From contig NZ_JAQLDQ010000004.1 in NCBI RefSeq assembly GCF_028209395.1, positions 94,611 through 158,610 of the forward strand: a DNA stretch of 64,000 bases, written 5' to 3'. Under the pieces are notes generated by a model. That model was not told where the DNA came from, did no database searches, and saw nothing but the letters and a program-made list of their open reading frames with translations. The position numbers were made by a program, and so were the translations under genes. Below are positions 16,746-25,923 of the stretch, piece after piece. Position 1 is the first letter of the stretch, and the number at the start of each line of letters is the position of its first letter. The DNA is from Collinsella aerofaciens (lineage in GTDB: Bacteria; Actinomycetota; Coriobacteriia; Coriobacteriales; Coriobacteriaceae).

Positions 16746-17663
16746 TTAATTGGACTCGCCCACCAGGGCGCGGCAGAAATCTTTGGCGTTAAACTCCTGC
16801 AGGTCATCGACCTGCTCGCCCACGCCGATGCGCAGGATCGGGAGCTTGAGCTTCTCGGCCACGGCCATGGCGATACCGCCCTTAGCCGTGCCGTCGAGCT
16901 TAGTCATGATAATACCGTCCAGGCCCAGCGCCTCGTTAAACTCGAGCGCCTGGTTCAGACCGTTCTGACCAGTGGCGGCATCGATCACAAGCACGACCGA
17001 AACCGGCATGGGGCCGGCGGCCATATTGGCGGCGCGCTTACGCGTCACGTTGACCACCTTGGCGAGCTCGCGCATGAGCTCGGGGCTCGTATGCAGACGA
17101 CCGGCGGTGTCGATAAGCACCAGGTCGCTGCCGCGCCTGTCGGCCTCGTCGAGCACGTCGTAACAAACGCTCGCCGGGTCGGAGCCGCGGTCGCGCTTGA
17201 TGACGGGAACACCGGCGCGCTGACCCCACACATCGAGCTGCTCGATGGCGGCGGCGCGGAAGGTATCGGCCGAACCGATCACGACATTCTTGCCGCGGGA
17301 AGCCATGGCGCTCGCAATCTTGCCGACCGTCGTGGTCTTGCCGGCACCGTTGATGCCCACAAACAGCACGCAGCTCGGCGTATCGGAGAACGGATCGCGC
17401 TCGATGGGCACAAAGTGCTGCTCAAGCTGCTCGGCCAGAGCGCGACGAAGCTGCGGTGCGGTCTTGAGGTTCTTCTTGGCGGCCGTCTCGCGCAGGTCAT
17501 CGGAGACCTGAATAGCGACCTCGGCACCCATGTCACCCATAACGAGGGTGTCCTCAAGGTCCTCCCAAAAGTCCTCGTCGACCTCGCCGCCAAAGTAGAA
17601 GACCTCGTTGAGGGCCTCGCGGCTGCGCTCAAGTCCGCGCGAGAGAGCGTCAAAGAATCCCAT
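16746..17663 (-). CDS. ftsY: Signal recognition particle receptor FtsY
   Basis: The 305-residue SRP GTPase docks Ffh-ribosome complexes at the membrane. It has the P-loop VGINGAGKTT (102-111), DTAGRLHTSPELM and the G4 motif TKLDGTAKGG. It lacks the long acidic A domain of E. coli FtsY; a short amphipathic N-terminus (FFDALSRGLERSREAL) probably contacts the membrane. Its ATG shares one base with the smc stop (TAATG), so smc and ftsY are translationally coupled. Confidence 0.95.
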   Translation of the reverse strand: MGFFDALSRGLERSREALNEVFYFGGEVDEDFWEDLEDTLVMGDMGAEVAIQVSDDLRETAAKKNLKTAPQLRRALAEQLEQHFVPIERDPFSDTPSCVLFVGINGAGKTTTVGKIASAMASRGKNVVIGSADTFRAAAIEQLDVWGQRAGVPVIKRDRGSDPASVCYDVLDEADRRGSDLVLIDTAGRLHTSPELMRELAKVVNVTRKRAANMAAGPMPVSVVLVIDAATGQNGLNQALEFNEALGLDGIIMTKLDGTAKGGIAMAVAEKLKLPILRIGVGEQVDDLQEFNAKDFCRALVGESN

Positions 17664-20600
17664 TATGCATTCACGACCTTTCCGGTTTCGCGATCGAGTT
17701 TTTGCGAGACGACGCGGCTGACGCCGTCGGCTTGCATCGAGACGCCATAGAGAACGTCAGCGTCCTCCATAGTACGGCGCTGATGCGAAATGACCAAGAG
17801 CTGTGTATCGGAACGCAGCACATCGAGGGCTCCGATGAGCTTGGACAGGTTGGCGTCATCAAGCGCCGCCTCGACCTCGTCAAGCACATAGAACGGCACC
17901 GTGCGCGTGCGGTACACGGCAAAGAGCAGGGCGAGCGCCGTCAGACTCTTCTCGCCACCCGACATGAGCATCATCTTAGTAATGCGCTTGCCGCGCGGCT
18001 GCGCCACAACCTCAATGCCCGTCTCGGCAGGATGCTCGGGATCGGTCATCTCAAGATGAGCCTGGCCACCCGGGAACAGCATGGCGAAGATCTCGCGGAA
18101 GTTCGCGTCGACCTTCTCAAACGTCACCAGAAACGCCTTGCGCATCTTGCGATCAATGGCCACCGTGATCTTGGTGAGCGCCTTGCGCGCGCTCTCCAGA
18201 TCGGCCAGCTGGTCCTCGATGTAGTCGGCGCGGCGCTTGAGCTGCTCGTACTCCTCCATGGCAACCTGGTTCACGGGGCCCAGATTGTTGATATGACGCA
18301 CGAGCTGGTTGAGCTCCCGCTCGGCGGCGTCGCGGTCGGTGGGAGCAGGAAGCATGAGCGCTTCCTCGAGCACCGTGGTGCCATCGGCGGTAATGGCCTT
18401 AATGGCGGCCTCTACCTGCACCTCAAGCTTGCCGCGTGCGACCTTGAACTCGTTTTGCGTGGCAGTGGCGGTATCGACCCGCTCCTTAGCGCGGGCAACC
18501 TCGGCCTTGGCATCCTCGATGGTCTTCTTGAGCGAAGCGGAGTCCGCCTCTTCCAGAGAGGCCTGGTCACGCAGGCGCTCTGCCCAATCCGATGCGCGTT
18601 CCAACAGGGCAGAATAGCGTTCGTGCATGGGGTCGACGCGCAGGCGCAGCAGCTCGAGCGAGCGCGAAGCCTGGCGTGTTCCGCGGATACGACGGTCGAT
18701 GCCCTCAAGACGATGCTCAAGGTCGGGCACGCGGCCCTTCAGCGAACGCAGGCGCTCGCTCGTCTGGGCCAGGCGCACCTTGGCATCGGCGAGCTTACCG
18801 GCGGCCTCGGAATCGTCACGGCGAACGCGATCGAGCTCATCGTTGGCCTCGGCAATCTGGAGACCCAGGTCGCTTGCCTGTGCACGCGCCTCGTCACGCG
18901 AACGGGTGAGTTCGTCAACGCGCGGGCGCGCAGCGCGAACGGCCTCGGCGGCCTGCTCGCGGCGCTTGGAGATGCGCACGCGCTCGACCTCGGCGTTGTT
19001 GGCGCTTTGCTCCAGGCGGCCAATCTCGGAGAGCAGCGAGCGGCGCTCGCCCTCAAGACGGGCGATCTCGCCGGCGGCATCGCCCTCGGCAGCACGCGCC
19101 TCCTCAACGGCCGCATTGGCCTCGACGACCTGATCCGACACATGCTCAAACACAGCAGCCAGATCGGGTTCCAGGCCCTCGAGCTCACGGATGCGGCGCT
19201 TGCGCTCCAAGGCACCCGAAGCCTCGCCGGCATCGAGCCCCACGCGCACCAGACCACCACAGCTCACGCGGGCGCCATCGGGAGTCACGTAGGTCACACC
19301 GTCAACGACAGGGGCAGCCAACGCGGCAGCCAAGTCATCGACCACGTAATAGCCGCCGAGAAGGGCCTCGACAACCGGGCCATAACCGGAGCGCACGGAC
19401 AGACGATCGACCAGACGCGTACCGGCAGCGCCATTGGCAGCAGCACCGCCGCTCACGCCGCGCGCCATCAGCAGTGCCTCACCCGAGGCCTTCTTCTGGT
19501 CCAGGGCAGCGCGACCGGCGCGCTCGAGTGCGGCAGCGTTATCGAACAGCAGGGCATCGATATCACCTGCGAGCAGCTGCTCAACCAGACCCTCGAGCTC
19601 ACGCGGTGCCTCGAGCACATCACCCAGACGGCCCGAAACATCGTCGCCCAGCGCGCCCACCAGACGGCTCACCAGCGGCGAGCTGTCTGCCATGCGGGCA
19701 TCGAGCTTCTTTTGGCTGGCAAGCTCCGAGCGAACCTCGGACAGCTTGTTGCGCGCTTCGCTCTCGCGATTACGCAGGTCCTTGAGGGCAGCGCGTGCCG
19801 TCTCGGTGGCCTCGCGCGCATCGTTCTGGGCCTGACGAGCCGCCTCAAGGGCACTCTCAAGCTCCTCAGCACGGTCGCGACGGCTCTCGAGCGAGGCCGT
19901 GACCTCCTCGAGCTGTTCATCGATCTGCTCCAAGCGCGAGGCGTACATGTTGTCCTCAACCTCGGCGTTACTCAGCGAGTCCTTCACCTTGGCGAGTTCG
20001 AGCGCCGCGTTATCGGCCCGACGCTGCACATCGCGTTGCTCACGCGTAAGCTGCGAAATCTGATTGTCGAGCGCAACGCGACGCTCGTGGAGCTCGGCGG
20101 CGGCAGGTCCGGCGGCGTCAACGTCCTCCTGGGCCTGCATGTGCGCGCCGGTCACTTCCTCAAGCTGTGCACGCGCGTCCTCGAGCTCCTCGACCACGCG
20201 ACGACGCTGATGCTCGGAACTCGAGATCTGGCCACGCATGTCGGACAGGCGCGACACCATGTTGTGGCCCTTTTCCTCGAGCAGGCGCATATCGGAGTTA
20301 ATGCGGCCGACCACGTCTTGCATATGGCGGCGCTGCTCGCCCAGGTCGCCCACAAACAGGCCCTTTTCCTCGAGCATAACCTGGAGCTTCTCGAGCTCGC
20401 GCTCCTTTTCGCCCATGCGGTACTGCGCAAGCTCCAGCTCGGCGGCGCCTTCCTTGGAGCGGCTCTCCAGGTCGTTCCACTGCGACTGCAGCGAACGCAG
20501 CTCGTCGACGGCTAGCATCTGCGTAAGCTCGTTCGCGCGCGAGGACAGCTCTTTGTACTTGCGCGCACGATCGACCTGACGCTCCAGCGGTCGCAGCTGA

Positions 20601-21199
20601 CGGGCAATTTCCTTATTGATGTCGCGGGCACGCGTCAGGTGCTCGTCCATCGACTTAATCTTTTTGAGCGCACGCTCCTTGCGGCGCTTGTGCTTGGAGA
20701 TGCCGGCGGCCTCCTCGATGAGGGCACGGCGCTCCTCGGGGCGGCTCTGCAAAATGGCATCGAGCTTGCCCTGGCTGATGATGGAATGCGTATCCTTGCC
20801 CAGGCCCGAATCGTGCAGGATGTCCTGAATGTCCATCAGGCGGCACGGACTCGAGTTGATGAGGTACTCGCTTTCGCCCGAGCGATACATGCGGCGGGTG
20901 ATAGCCACCTCGTCAAAGTCGACAGGCAACATATGGTCCGAATTATCGAGCACCAGCGTGACCTCGGCCACACCCACCGGCTTGCGCGCCGACGAGCCCG
21001 AGAAGATGACGTCCTCCATGGCCTGGCCGCGCAGCTGCTTGGCGCTCTGCTCGCCCAGGACCCACAGAATCGAGTCGGAGATGTTCGATTTTCCCGAGCC
21101 GTTGGGACCGACGATGACGGTTAGGCCCGGCTCAAACGTCATATGGGCGCGGTCGGCAAACGACTTGAACCCTTTGAGCGTGAGGGACTTGAGATACAC
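17663..21199 (-). CDS. smc: Chromosome condensation protein SMC
   Basis: The 1178-residue ABC-type ATPase organises the chromosome with ScpA and ScpB. Walker A GPNGSGKSN is at 31-39, followed by a long coiled coil. A hinge domain lies around residues 500-670 (SPLVSRLVGALGDDVSGRLG to SCGGLVRVG), then a second coiled coil. At the C-terminus are the signature LMSGGEKSLTALALLF and Walker B VLDEVEAALDD. The start is GTG at 21199 with GAGGAA just upstream. The rnc-smc-ftsY order is classical. The long antisense frame here is a GC-rich artefact. Confidence 0.96.
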   Translation of the reverse strand: MYLKSLTLKGFKSFADRAHMTFEPGLTVIVGPNGSGKSNISDSILWVLGEQSAKQLRGQAMEDVIFSGSSARKPVGVAEVTLVLDNSDHMLPVDFDEVAITRRMYRSGESEYLINSSPCRLMDIQDILHDSGLGKDTHSIISQGKLDAILQSRPEERRALIEEAAGISKHKRRKERALKKIKSMDEHLTRARDINKEIARQLRPLERQVDRARKYKELSSRANELTQMLAVDELRSLQSQWNDLESRSKEGAAELELAQYRMGEKERELEKLQVMLEEKGLFVGDLGEQRRHMQDVVGRINSDMRLLEEKGHNMVSRLSDMRGQISSSEHQRRRVVEELEDARAQLEEVTGAHMQAQEDVDAAGPAAAELHERRVALDNQISQLTREQRDVQRRADNAALELAKVKDSLSNAEVEDNMYASRLEQIDEQLEEVTASLESRRDRAEELESALEAARQAQNDAREATETARAALKDLRNRESEARNKLSEVRSELASQKKLDARMADSSPLVSRLVGALGDDVSGRLGDVLEAPRELEGLVEQLLAGDIDALLFDNAAALERAGRAALDQKKASGEALLMARGVSGGAAANGAAGTRLVDRLSVRSGYGPVVEALLGGYYVVDDLAAALAAPVVDGVTYVTPDGARVSCGGLVRVGLDAGEASGALERKRRIRELEGLEPDLAAVFEHVSDQVVEANAAVEEARAAEGDAAGEIARLEGERRSLLSEIGRLEQSANNAEVERVRISKRREQAAEAVRAARPRVDELTRSRDEARAQASDLGLQIAEANDELDRVRRDDSEAAGKLADAKVRLAQTSERLRSLKGRVPDLEHRLEGIDRRIRGTRQASRSLELLRLRVDPMHERYSALLERASDWAERLRDQASLEEADSASLKKTIEDAKAEVARAKERVDTATATQNEFKVARGKLEVQVEAAIKAITADGTTVLEEALMLPAPTDRDAAERELNQLVRHINNLGPVNQVAMEEYEQLKRRADYIEDQLADLESARKALTKITVAIDRKMRKAFLVTFEKVDANFREIFAMLFPGGQAHLEMTDPEHPAETGIEVVAQPRGKRITKMMLMSGGEKSLTALALLFAVYRTRTVPFYVLDEVEAALDDANLSKLIGALDVLRSDTQLLVISHQRRTMEDADVLYGVSMQADGVSRVVSQKLDRETGKVVNA

Positions 21200-21209
21200 G
21201 GTTCCTCGC

Positions 21210-21935
21210 TTAAACAGGCTTCTTGTTGAGAATCACGCCGTTAGTGGTGTAACCCATGCGGTCGAGCGCCTCGAGCGCAGCGGCTCCCTCGGCCTCCTTC
21301 TTGGAGGAACCGGTGCCGCGGCCCTGGCGAATACCGTCGATGAGCACCACGGCGGTAAAGGTCGGTGCATGCGCCGGGCCTTCAGAGCCAACGAGCTTGT
21401 ACGCCGGAGGCTCGTGGCCGTCGGCTTGCACGCACTCCTGCAAAAACGACTTGGGGTTCGCAGGATGCTCGGCACGCTCGGAGGCCAAATGGGGCTTAAG
21501 CGTACGGTGGATGAACTCCGCCGCCGCATCCCAGCCAGCATCCAGATACAGCGCACCCACGAGCGACTCATAGACGTTCTCGAGCGCCGAGTGCAGGCCG
21601 CGCGTGCCGGTACCGGTCTCGGAGGCACCAAAGATGATGATGTCGTCGATGCCCAGCTCATGGGATACCTCGGACAGCGTGGCACCCGAGACGAGCGACA
21701 CCTTCAGGCGCGTAAGCTTGCCCTCGTCAAACTCCGGATAGGACTCAAAGAGCGAACGGGCGACGACGGCGCCCAAAATGGAATCGCCCAAGAACTCAAG
21801 GCGCTCATAGCTGGCAGAAACCGGCTGGCCCTCGACGGCCGAGGGATGCGTAAGCGCCGCGCGCAGCAGCACCTTGTCATTGAACTCGTGGCCAAGAATC
21901 TCCTGGGCGCGCGTAAGTCGTTCGGATAAAGCCAA
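21210..21935 (-). CDS. rnc: Ribonuclease III
   Basis: The 241-residue double-strand RNase processes rRNA precursors. The signature ERLEFLGDSIL is at 44-54, an acidic second site follows (ENVYESLVGALYLD), and the C-terminal dsRNA-binding domain ends GTGSSKKEAEGAAALEAL. It starts with TTG at 21935; the ribosome site GGGAGG lies inside the end of acpP, so the two are translationally coupled. The many large RNA hairpins in this window are potential substrates. Confidence 0.95.
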   Translation of the reverse strand: MALSERLTRAQEILGHEFNDKVLLRAALTHPSAVEGQPVSASYERLEFLGDSILGAVVARSLFESYPEFDEGKLTRLKVSLVSGATLSEVSHELGIDDIIIFGASETGTGTRGLHSALENVYESLVGALYLDAGWDAAAEFIHRTLKPHLASERAEHPANPKSFLQECVQADGHEPPAYKLVGSEGPAHAPTFTAVVLIDGIRQGRGTGSSKKEAEGAAALEALDRMGYTTNGVILNKKPV

Positions 21936-21938
21936 GAC

Positions 21939-22181
21939 CTAAGCCTCCCTGGCGTTTTCGATCGCGTCGACGGCGTCGGCGACAGAGTTGAGCGAGAGCA
22001 GGGTCTCGTCATCGATCTCGAGATTGAACTCGTCCTCGATAGCCGTAACCAGTTGCAGGCGCTCGAGCGAGTTGGCATCGAGGTCGTTAAAGGTGGTCTC
22101 ATCGCTAATTTCGGCAACATCGACGCCCAGAACGTCAGCAGCGACCTCGGCGATCTTGTCGAAGATTTCGGAGCGGTCCAT
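21939..22181 (-). CDS. acpP: Acyl carrier protein
   Basis: This 80-residue acidic carrier holds fatty acyl intermediates on a 4'-phosphopantetheine arm attached to the serine in LDANSLERLQL (S38; the usual DSL motif is NSL here). CoaD, encoded upstream in the same block, supplies a precursor of that arm. The ATG at 22181 has GGAAG upstream. It lies between plsX and rnc. A perfect 20-bp palindrome sits in its leader (22219-22238). Confidence 0.95.
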   Translation of the reverse strand: MDRSEIFDKIAEVAADVLGVDVAEISDETTFNDLDANSLERLQLVTAIEDEFNLEIDDETLLSLNSVADAVDAIENAREA

Positions 22182-22218
22182 AGCGCTTCCTCTCATAGTG
22201 CATGAATACCAAAAGAAT

Positions 22219-22238
22219 GGTACCGCCCGGGCGGTACC
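22219..22238. promoter_or_regulatory. Perfect 20-bp palindrome in the plsX-acpP gap
   Basis: GGTACCGCCC followed by its exact complement. It is 38 bases upstream of the acpP start, between plsX and acpP. Having no T-tract, it is more like a protein-binding site or an mRNA processing hairpin than a terminator. Confidence 0.5.
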
Positions 22239-22305
22239 AAGACACGGTTCTGATTCTACCCCACGAAGCAGGCCGCGAGGCACATAACAGCGCTCTAACT
22301 CGCTC

Positions 22306-23325
22306 TTACAAAACGATGCCGTCCATGGAGTTGGCGACGTTCTCGACCAGCCCCGCGCGCACGGCTTCGGCCGCCGCAAGCGTACCGTTTTTAACAGCCT
22401 CGACCGAGGTGGCGCCATGGCCGATCAGGACCACGCCACGCAGGCCCAAAAGAATCGCGCCGCCCTTGGCATCACCAGAGAGCTTGGCCTTAATCTCGCG
22501 CATCTGCTTTTTGATGAGCAGCGCGGCGATCTTGGTGCCGAGCGAGGCCATAAAGGCGCCCTTGAGCTCCTGCAGCAAAAACTTGGCAGCGCCCTCGGTA
22601 GCCTTGAGAGCGATATTGCCCGACATGCCGTCGGCAACAACGACATCGAAATTGCCCGAGGTGAGGTCGGTGCCTTCGCAGTTGCCCACAAAGCCCGGAA
22701 CTGCGGCCTTCATAGCAGGGAAGCAGGCCTTGGTAAAGTTAGAACCCTTCTCGTCCTCGGTGCCGTTACCAAGCAGGCCCACGCGAGGATGTTCGATGCC
22801 CAGGACGACGCGGGCATAGGCGCTACCCATCTGGGCAAAACGCACCATGTCATCGACCTCGACATCGGGGTTGGCGCCCATATCGCACAGCACCGTCAGA
22901 CCGCCGGCGCGATTGGGCAACGCATTGGTCAGACAAGGGCGCACCGGCTGCTTCTTGCCTTCGGCCTGATACCTAAACGGCGTCACGTATGCGGTAGCAG
23001 CGGCGGTCATGGCGCCGGTGGAGCCGGCGGAGAAGAACGCGTCCGCGTTGCCCTTTTTGATGGCGCGGCAGGCAAGCACGATCGAGGACTTGCGCTTGGT
23101 CATCACGGCGCGAATAGGATCGTCATCCATGGCGATGACGTCAGGGGCTTCCAGAGCCTCCACACGTGCATGGGCCGCGGCAAAGGGATTGACGATTTCG
23201 GCGGGGCCAACTGCCAAGACCTCGATATCGGGATCGGCGGCAAGTGCGGCCTCGATACCATCGAGAACAACCTGAGGCTTCTCGTCTCCGCCCACAACGT
23301 CTACACAAACGCGAACGTTACTCAT
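22306..23325 (-). CDS. plsX: Phosphate acyltransferase PlsX
   Basis: The 339-residue soluble enzyme makes acyl-phosphate from acyl-ACP for phospholipid synthesis. Family blocks seen are VDVVGGDEKPQVVLDGI, SAGSTGAMTAA, LCDMGANPDVEVDDM, GLLGNGTEDEKGS and the closing GHGATSVEAVKNG. The first of two close ATGs (23331) is too near the ribosome site; AAGGAG is spaced seven bases from ATG 23325, which is taken as the start. The rpmF-plsX-acpP order is typical. Confidence 0.95.
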   Translation of the reverse strand: MSNVRVCVDVVGGDEKPQVVLDGIEAALAADPDIEVLAVGPAEIVNPFAAAHARVEALEAPDVIAMDDDPIRAVMTKRKSSIVLACRAIKKGNADAFFSAGSTGAMTAAATAYVTPFRYQAEGKKQPVRPCLTNALPNRAGGLTVLCDMGANPDVEVDDMVRFAQMGSAYARVVLGIEHPRVGLLGNGTEDEKGSNFTKACFPAMKAAVPGFVGNCEGTDLTSGNFDVVVADGMSGNIALKATEGAAKFLLQELKGAFMASLGTKIAALLIKKQMREIKAKLSGDAKGGAILLGLRGVVLIGHGATSVEAVKNGTLAAAEAVRAGLVENVANSMDGIVL

Positions 23326-23412
23326 ATACATGCTCCTTATACAAAAATGGCCGACTCATTGAGCCGGCCATTGTGGTTCCATTTGGAACGGCATCGCATC
23401 CAGAGTATACCG

Positions 23413-23592
23413 TTACTCGGTAACGATAACCTCGCGGTCCTTGTAGAAACCGCAGCTGGGGCACACGTGGTGCGGAAGCTTGACAGCGCCGCAACGGGGG
23501 CACGTGGACTGAGCCGCAGCCGAGATCTTCATGTTGGCGGAACGGCGGGTGTGAGTGCGGATACGACCCTGCTTTTGTTTAGGTACGGGCAT
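23413..23592 (-). CDS. rpmF: 50S ribosomal protein L32
   Basis: The 59-residue ribosomal protein begins MPVPKQKQGRIRTHTRRSAN. It has a four-cysteine zinc ribbon (C31, C34, C44, C47 in CPRC and CPSC), the zinc-containing form of L32. The ATG at 23592 follows AAGGAAGG closely. The preceding gene, DUF177/YceD, is the usual partner of rpmF. Confidence 0.96.
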   Translation of the reverse strand: MPVPKQKQGRIRTHTRRSANMKISAAAQSTCPRCGAVKLPHHVCPSCGFYKDREVIVTE

Positions 23593-23656
23593 AGTGACCT
23601 TCCTTATGAACTATCCAGTGTGGCGATTACGCGCAAGTAGCGATACTACCACAGTT

Positions 23657-24211
23657 TTACTCGTCAAGCTTGAGATTCTTCAATGCTGCAAATGGATTTT
23701 CCGTGGCAGCGGCCCATTCGGCCTCTGCTTGAGCGGCGCAATCGCATTGCTCGACGTTGAGATTGCAACCGCAGGTGGGGCACAGGCCGCGACAATCGGG
23801 CTTGCACAGGACAACGAACGGCGTGTCCATGACAACCGCGTCGTTGATGGGCTCACCCAGATCGACGATGCGATCCTCGCCCAGGAGCTCGTAGCCGTCT
23901 TCGTAGGCCTCGGGATCCTCGGGCTCCTCAAAGAGGTAGAACTCCTCGATCTCGCCGGCGATATCAAACGAAGCAGGCTCCAGGCAACGGTCGCACTCGC
24001 CGGTGGCGTGCGCGCGGACCATGCCCGTGAGCAAGACACCGGTACCGGCATTGGTAAAGACAACGTCGTAGTCGATGCCGTCCTGTAGCTGGTACTCCTT
24101 CTCGCCCACCGTATAGGTGGCGACATCGACCTTGCCGGTCAGCGGATACGAATCTCCGGGAAACTCGAGCTGTTCGGAAAGATCGACGGTAACGCTCGGG
24201 AACTCAGCCAT
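23657..24211 (-). CDS. DUF177 (YceD-like) protein
   Basis: The 184-residue protein has CDRCLEPASFDIAGEIEEFYLF and a C-terminal cysteine cluster (CKPDCRGLCPTCGCNLN, then EQCDC). YceD-family proteins accompany rpmF and are linked to 23S rRNA maturation in plants and bacteria; the molecular role is not settled. The cysteines probably bind a metal. The ATG at 24211 shares one base with the stop of the preceding coiled-coil gene. Confidence 0.88.
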   Translation of the reverse strand: MAEFPSVTVDLSEQLEFPGDSYPLTGKVDVATYTVGEKEYQLQDGIDYDVVFTNAGTGVLLTGMVRAHATGECDRCLEPASFDIAGEIEEFYLFEEPEDPEAYEDGYELLGEDRIVDLGEPINDAVVMDTPFVVLCKPDCRGLCPTCGCNLNVEQCDCAAQAEAEWAAATENPFAALKNLKLDE

Positions 24212-24708
24212 TACCACTGACCATTCTGTTGGGCGGCACCCTCGTTGAGCTGCTGACGGCAACGGGTAACGGTGCCGGTCAGGCTCTTGAGATTCTCCTC
24301 CAGGTGCGTAAAGACCTGCTCTGCGTAGTCCTCGGCAGCATAACGCGTCTCGCGCTCGTACTGCTGGGCACGATCGCGGATGTCGTCGGCCTGCTGCTGT
24401 GCCAAGCGGACGATCTCCTGCTCACCGGCAATGGTGAGGGCCTGCTGCTGAGCGTCGGCGATGATGGAATCGGCCTGAGCGGCGGCGGAAGCCATAAGCT
24501 CCTCGCGCTCCTTAAGGATACGGCGGGACTTCTGCCACTCCTCGGGATAGCTCATGCGGATCTCGTCGAGGATGTTGAAGAACACGTCGGCGTCGATGAC
24601 CTTGAACTGAGCGTTCTTGCCGAAAGGCGGCTTGGCTTCCTCGATCAGCCCTTCGAGCTCATCGACCAAGCTGACGATCCTATCGCCAGGAAAATTCTCG
24701 CCCGGCAT
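24211..24708 (-). CDS. Coiled-coil protein, DivIVA- or ATPase-B-subunit-like
   Basis: The 165-residue soluble protein has an N-terminal region PGDRIVSLVDELEGLIEEAK. It continues into a long Ala/Gln/Glu-rich helix (about residues 65-150: REELMASAAAQADSIIADAQ, EIVRLAQQQADDIRDRAQQ). The composition resembles DivIVA and membrane-associated b-subunit coils, but no specific family motif is seen. The start is ATG at 24708, with AAAGGAGA four bases upstream. Its coupling to DUF177-rpmF and coaD suggests a housekeeping role; function unknown. Confidence 0.75.
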   Translation of the reverse strand: MPGENFPGDRIVSLVDELEGLIEEAKPPFGKNAQFKVIDADVFFNILDEIRMSYPEEWQKSRRILKEREELMASAAAQADSIIADAQQQALTIAGEQEIVRLAQQQADDIRDRAQQYERETRYAAEDYAEQVFTHLEENLKSLTGTVTRCRQQLNEGAAQQNGQW

Positions 24709-24776
24709 CCGGTCTCCTTTCATAGGTAACATATCATCGTGCTAGTTTACCACATGCCACCAGGCAATAAAAAACG

Positions 24777-25274
24777 TCACGAAAAGCGGTGTCTGAGCGC
24801 TTCGACCACGTTGGGCGGGACAAACGTCGATACATCGCTGCCGAGCGAGGCGATCTGGCGAACGACCGAACTCGAGATATAGCCGTACTGCGGCGCACTC
24901 ATGACAAAGATGGACTCCAGCTCGTTATCCAAGCGATAGTTGAGGTCTGCCTGCTGCAGCTCGTACTCAAAGTCGGTCATGGCGCGCAGGCCCTTGACCA
25001 CGGCCCCCGCCCCCTGCTCGCGAGCGAAGTCGACCAAGAGGCCGGTAAAGGGCAGGACATCGACGCCGTCGATATCACCGAGCGCCTCGCGAGCCAGCGC
25101 CACGCGCTCATCCAGCATAAACGTGGTGCCCACACCGTTTTTACCCTGCGACTCGGCGACAGCGACGATCACGCTGGGAAAGATGCGGCGGGCGCGGCGG
25201 ATGACGTCGATATGGCCAAACGTGATGGGATCGAAGGTGCCCGGGACGATCACGCGGTTGATGGTGTCACTCAT
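24777..25274 (-). CDS. coaD: Phosphopantetheine adenylyltransferase
   Basis: The 165-residue nucleotidyltransferase performs the penultimate step of coenzyme A synthesis. The GTFDPITFGH nucleotide-binding motif is at 12-21, ISSSVVRQIASLG lies near the C-terminus, and the length is normal for the family. It overlaps the end of rsmD by eight bases; the rsmD-coaD pair is very common. Confidence 0.96.
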   Translation of the reverse strand: MSDTINRVIVPGTFDPITFGHIDVIRRARRIFPSVIVAVAESQGKNGVGTTFMLDERVALAREALGDIDGVDVLPFTGLLVDFAREQGAGAVVKGLRAMTDFEYELQQADLNYRLDNELESIFVMSAPQYGYISSSVVRQIASLGSDVSTFVPPNVVEALRHRFS

Positions 25275-25923
25275 GGGCGTTCTCCTGAACCGTCATGGCA
25301 TCGTTGTTGTGAGCATCGGTGCCGGTGCAATCTTCCTCACCATCGTCATCGCCGACCCAACGAAGCAGGTCGACCGAGGTAATGCCGTAGCGCTTCTCGC
25401 GCACGATCTCAAAGCCTGCCGGATGCGCGCCCGCATCGGCGGCGGCATGCTCAAACAGGGCATAAGCGCCAGGTGCAAGCAGACCCTGCTGAGCCAGGTT
25501 CTGCAGCAGTATCTCGACCGGCTCGGCACCAAAAGCATAGGGCGGGTCGAGCAGGACCAGATCAAAGGGGCCGCCCGGCACACGACCGCGCGAGGCACTC
25601 GCCAGCATGTCGCCCGTTACCACGCGCCAACGCGCACGGTCACGGCAGAGCGACTCGATATTCTTGGTAATGAGCCGCGCGGCATTCCGATCGATCTCGA
25701 ACGTCGTGAGTGAGCGGGCACCACGTGAGAGCATCTCTAACCCTAAGGCGCCGGAGCCGCCAAAGGCGTCCAGCACGCGGACCTCGTCCAGATCGAAGTC
25801 GAATGCCGACATGACCATAGATGCGCATGCCTCGCGCACGCGATCGGTCGTGGGGCGGGTGACATCGCGACCACGGGGCTCCTCGATCTTACGACCGCGC
25901 CATTCGCCGCCGATGATTCTCAT
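25267..25923 (-). CDS. rsmD: 16S rRNA guanine-N2 methyltransferase RsmD
   Basis: This 218-residue class I methyltransferase modifies G966 of 16S rRNA. It shows RIIGGEWRGRKI, RPTTDRVREA, the SAM-binding DAFGGSGALGLEMLSRG and the catalytic LDPPY. After LRWVGDDDGEEDC the tail is a family-atypical acidic and polar extension. Its ATG overlaps the recG stop (ATGA). Confidence 0.95.
   Translation of the reverse strand: MRIIGGEWRGRKIEEPRGRDVTRPTTDRVREACASMVMSAFDFDLDEVRVLDAFGGSGALGLEMLSRGARSLTTFEIDRNAARLITKNIESLCRDRARWRVVTGDMLASASRGRVPGGPFDLVLLDPPYAFGAEPVEILLQNLAQQGLLAPGAYALFEHAAADAGAHPAGFEIVREKRYGITSVDLLRWVGDDDGEEDCTGTDAHNNDAMTVQENAHE

Noticed and set aside
17702..20515. 937-codon open frame on the plus strand opposite smc
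   Set aside because: Antisense artefact of smc codon usage, with low-complexity His/Leu/Arg composition and no recognisable motif.
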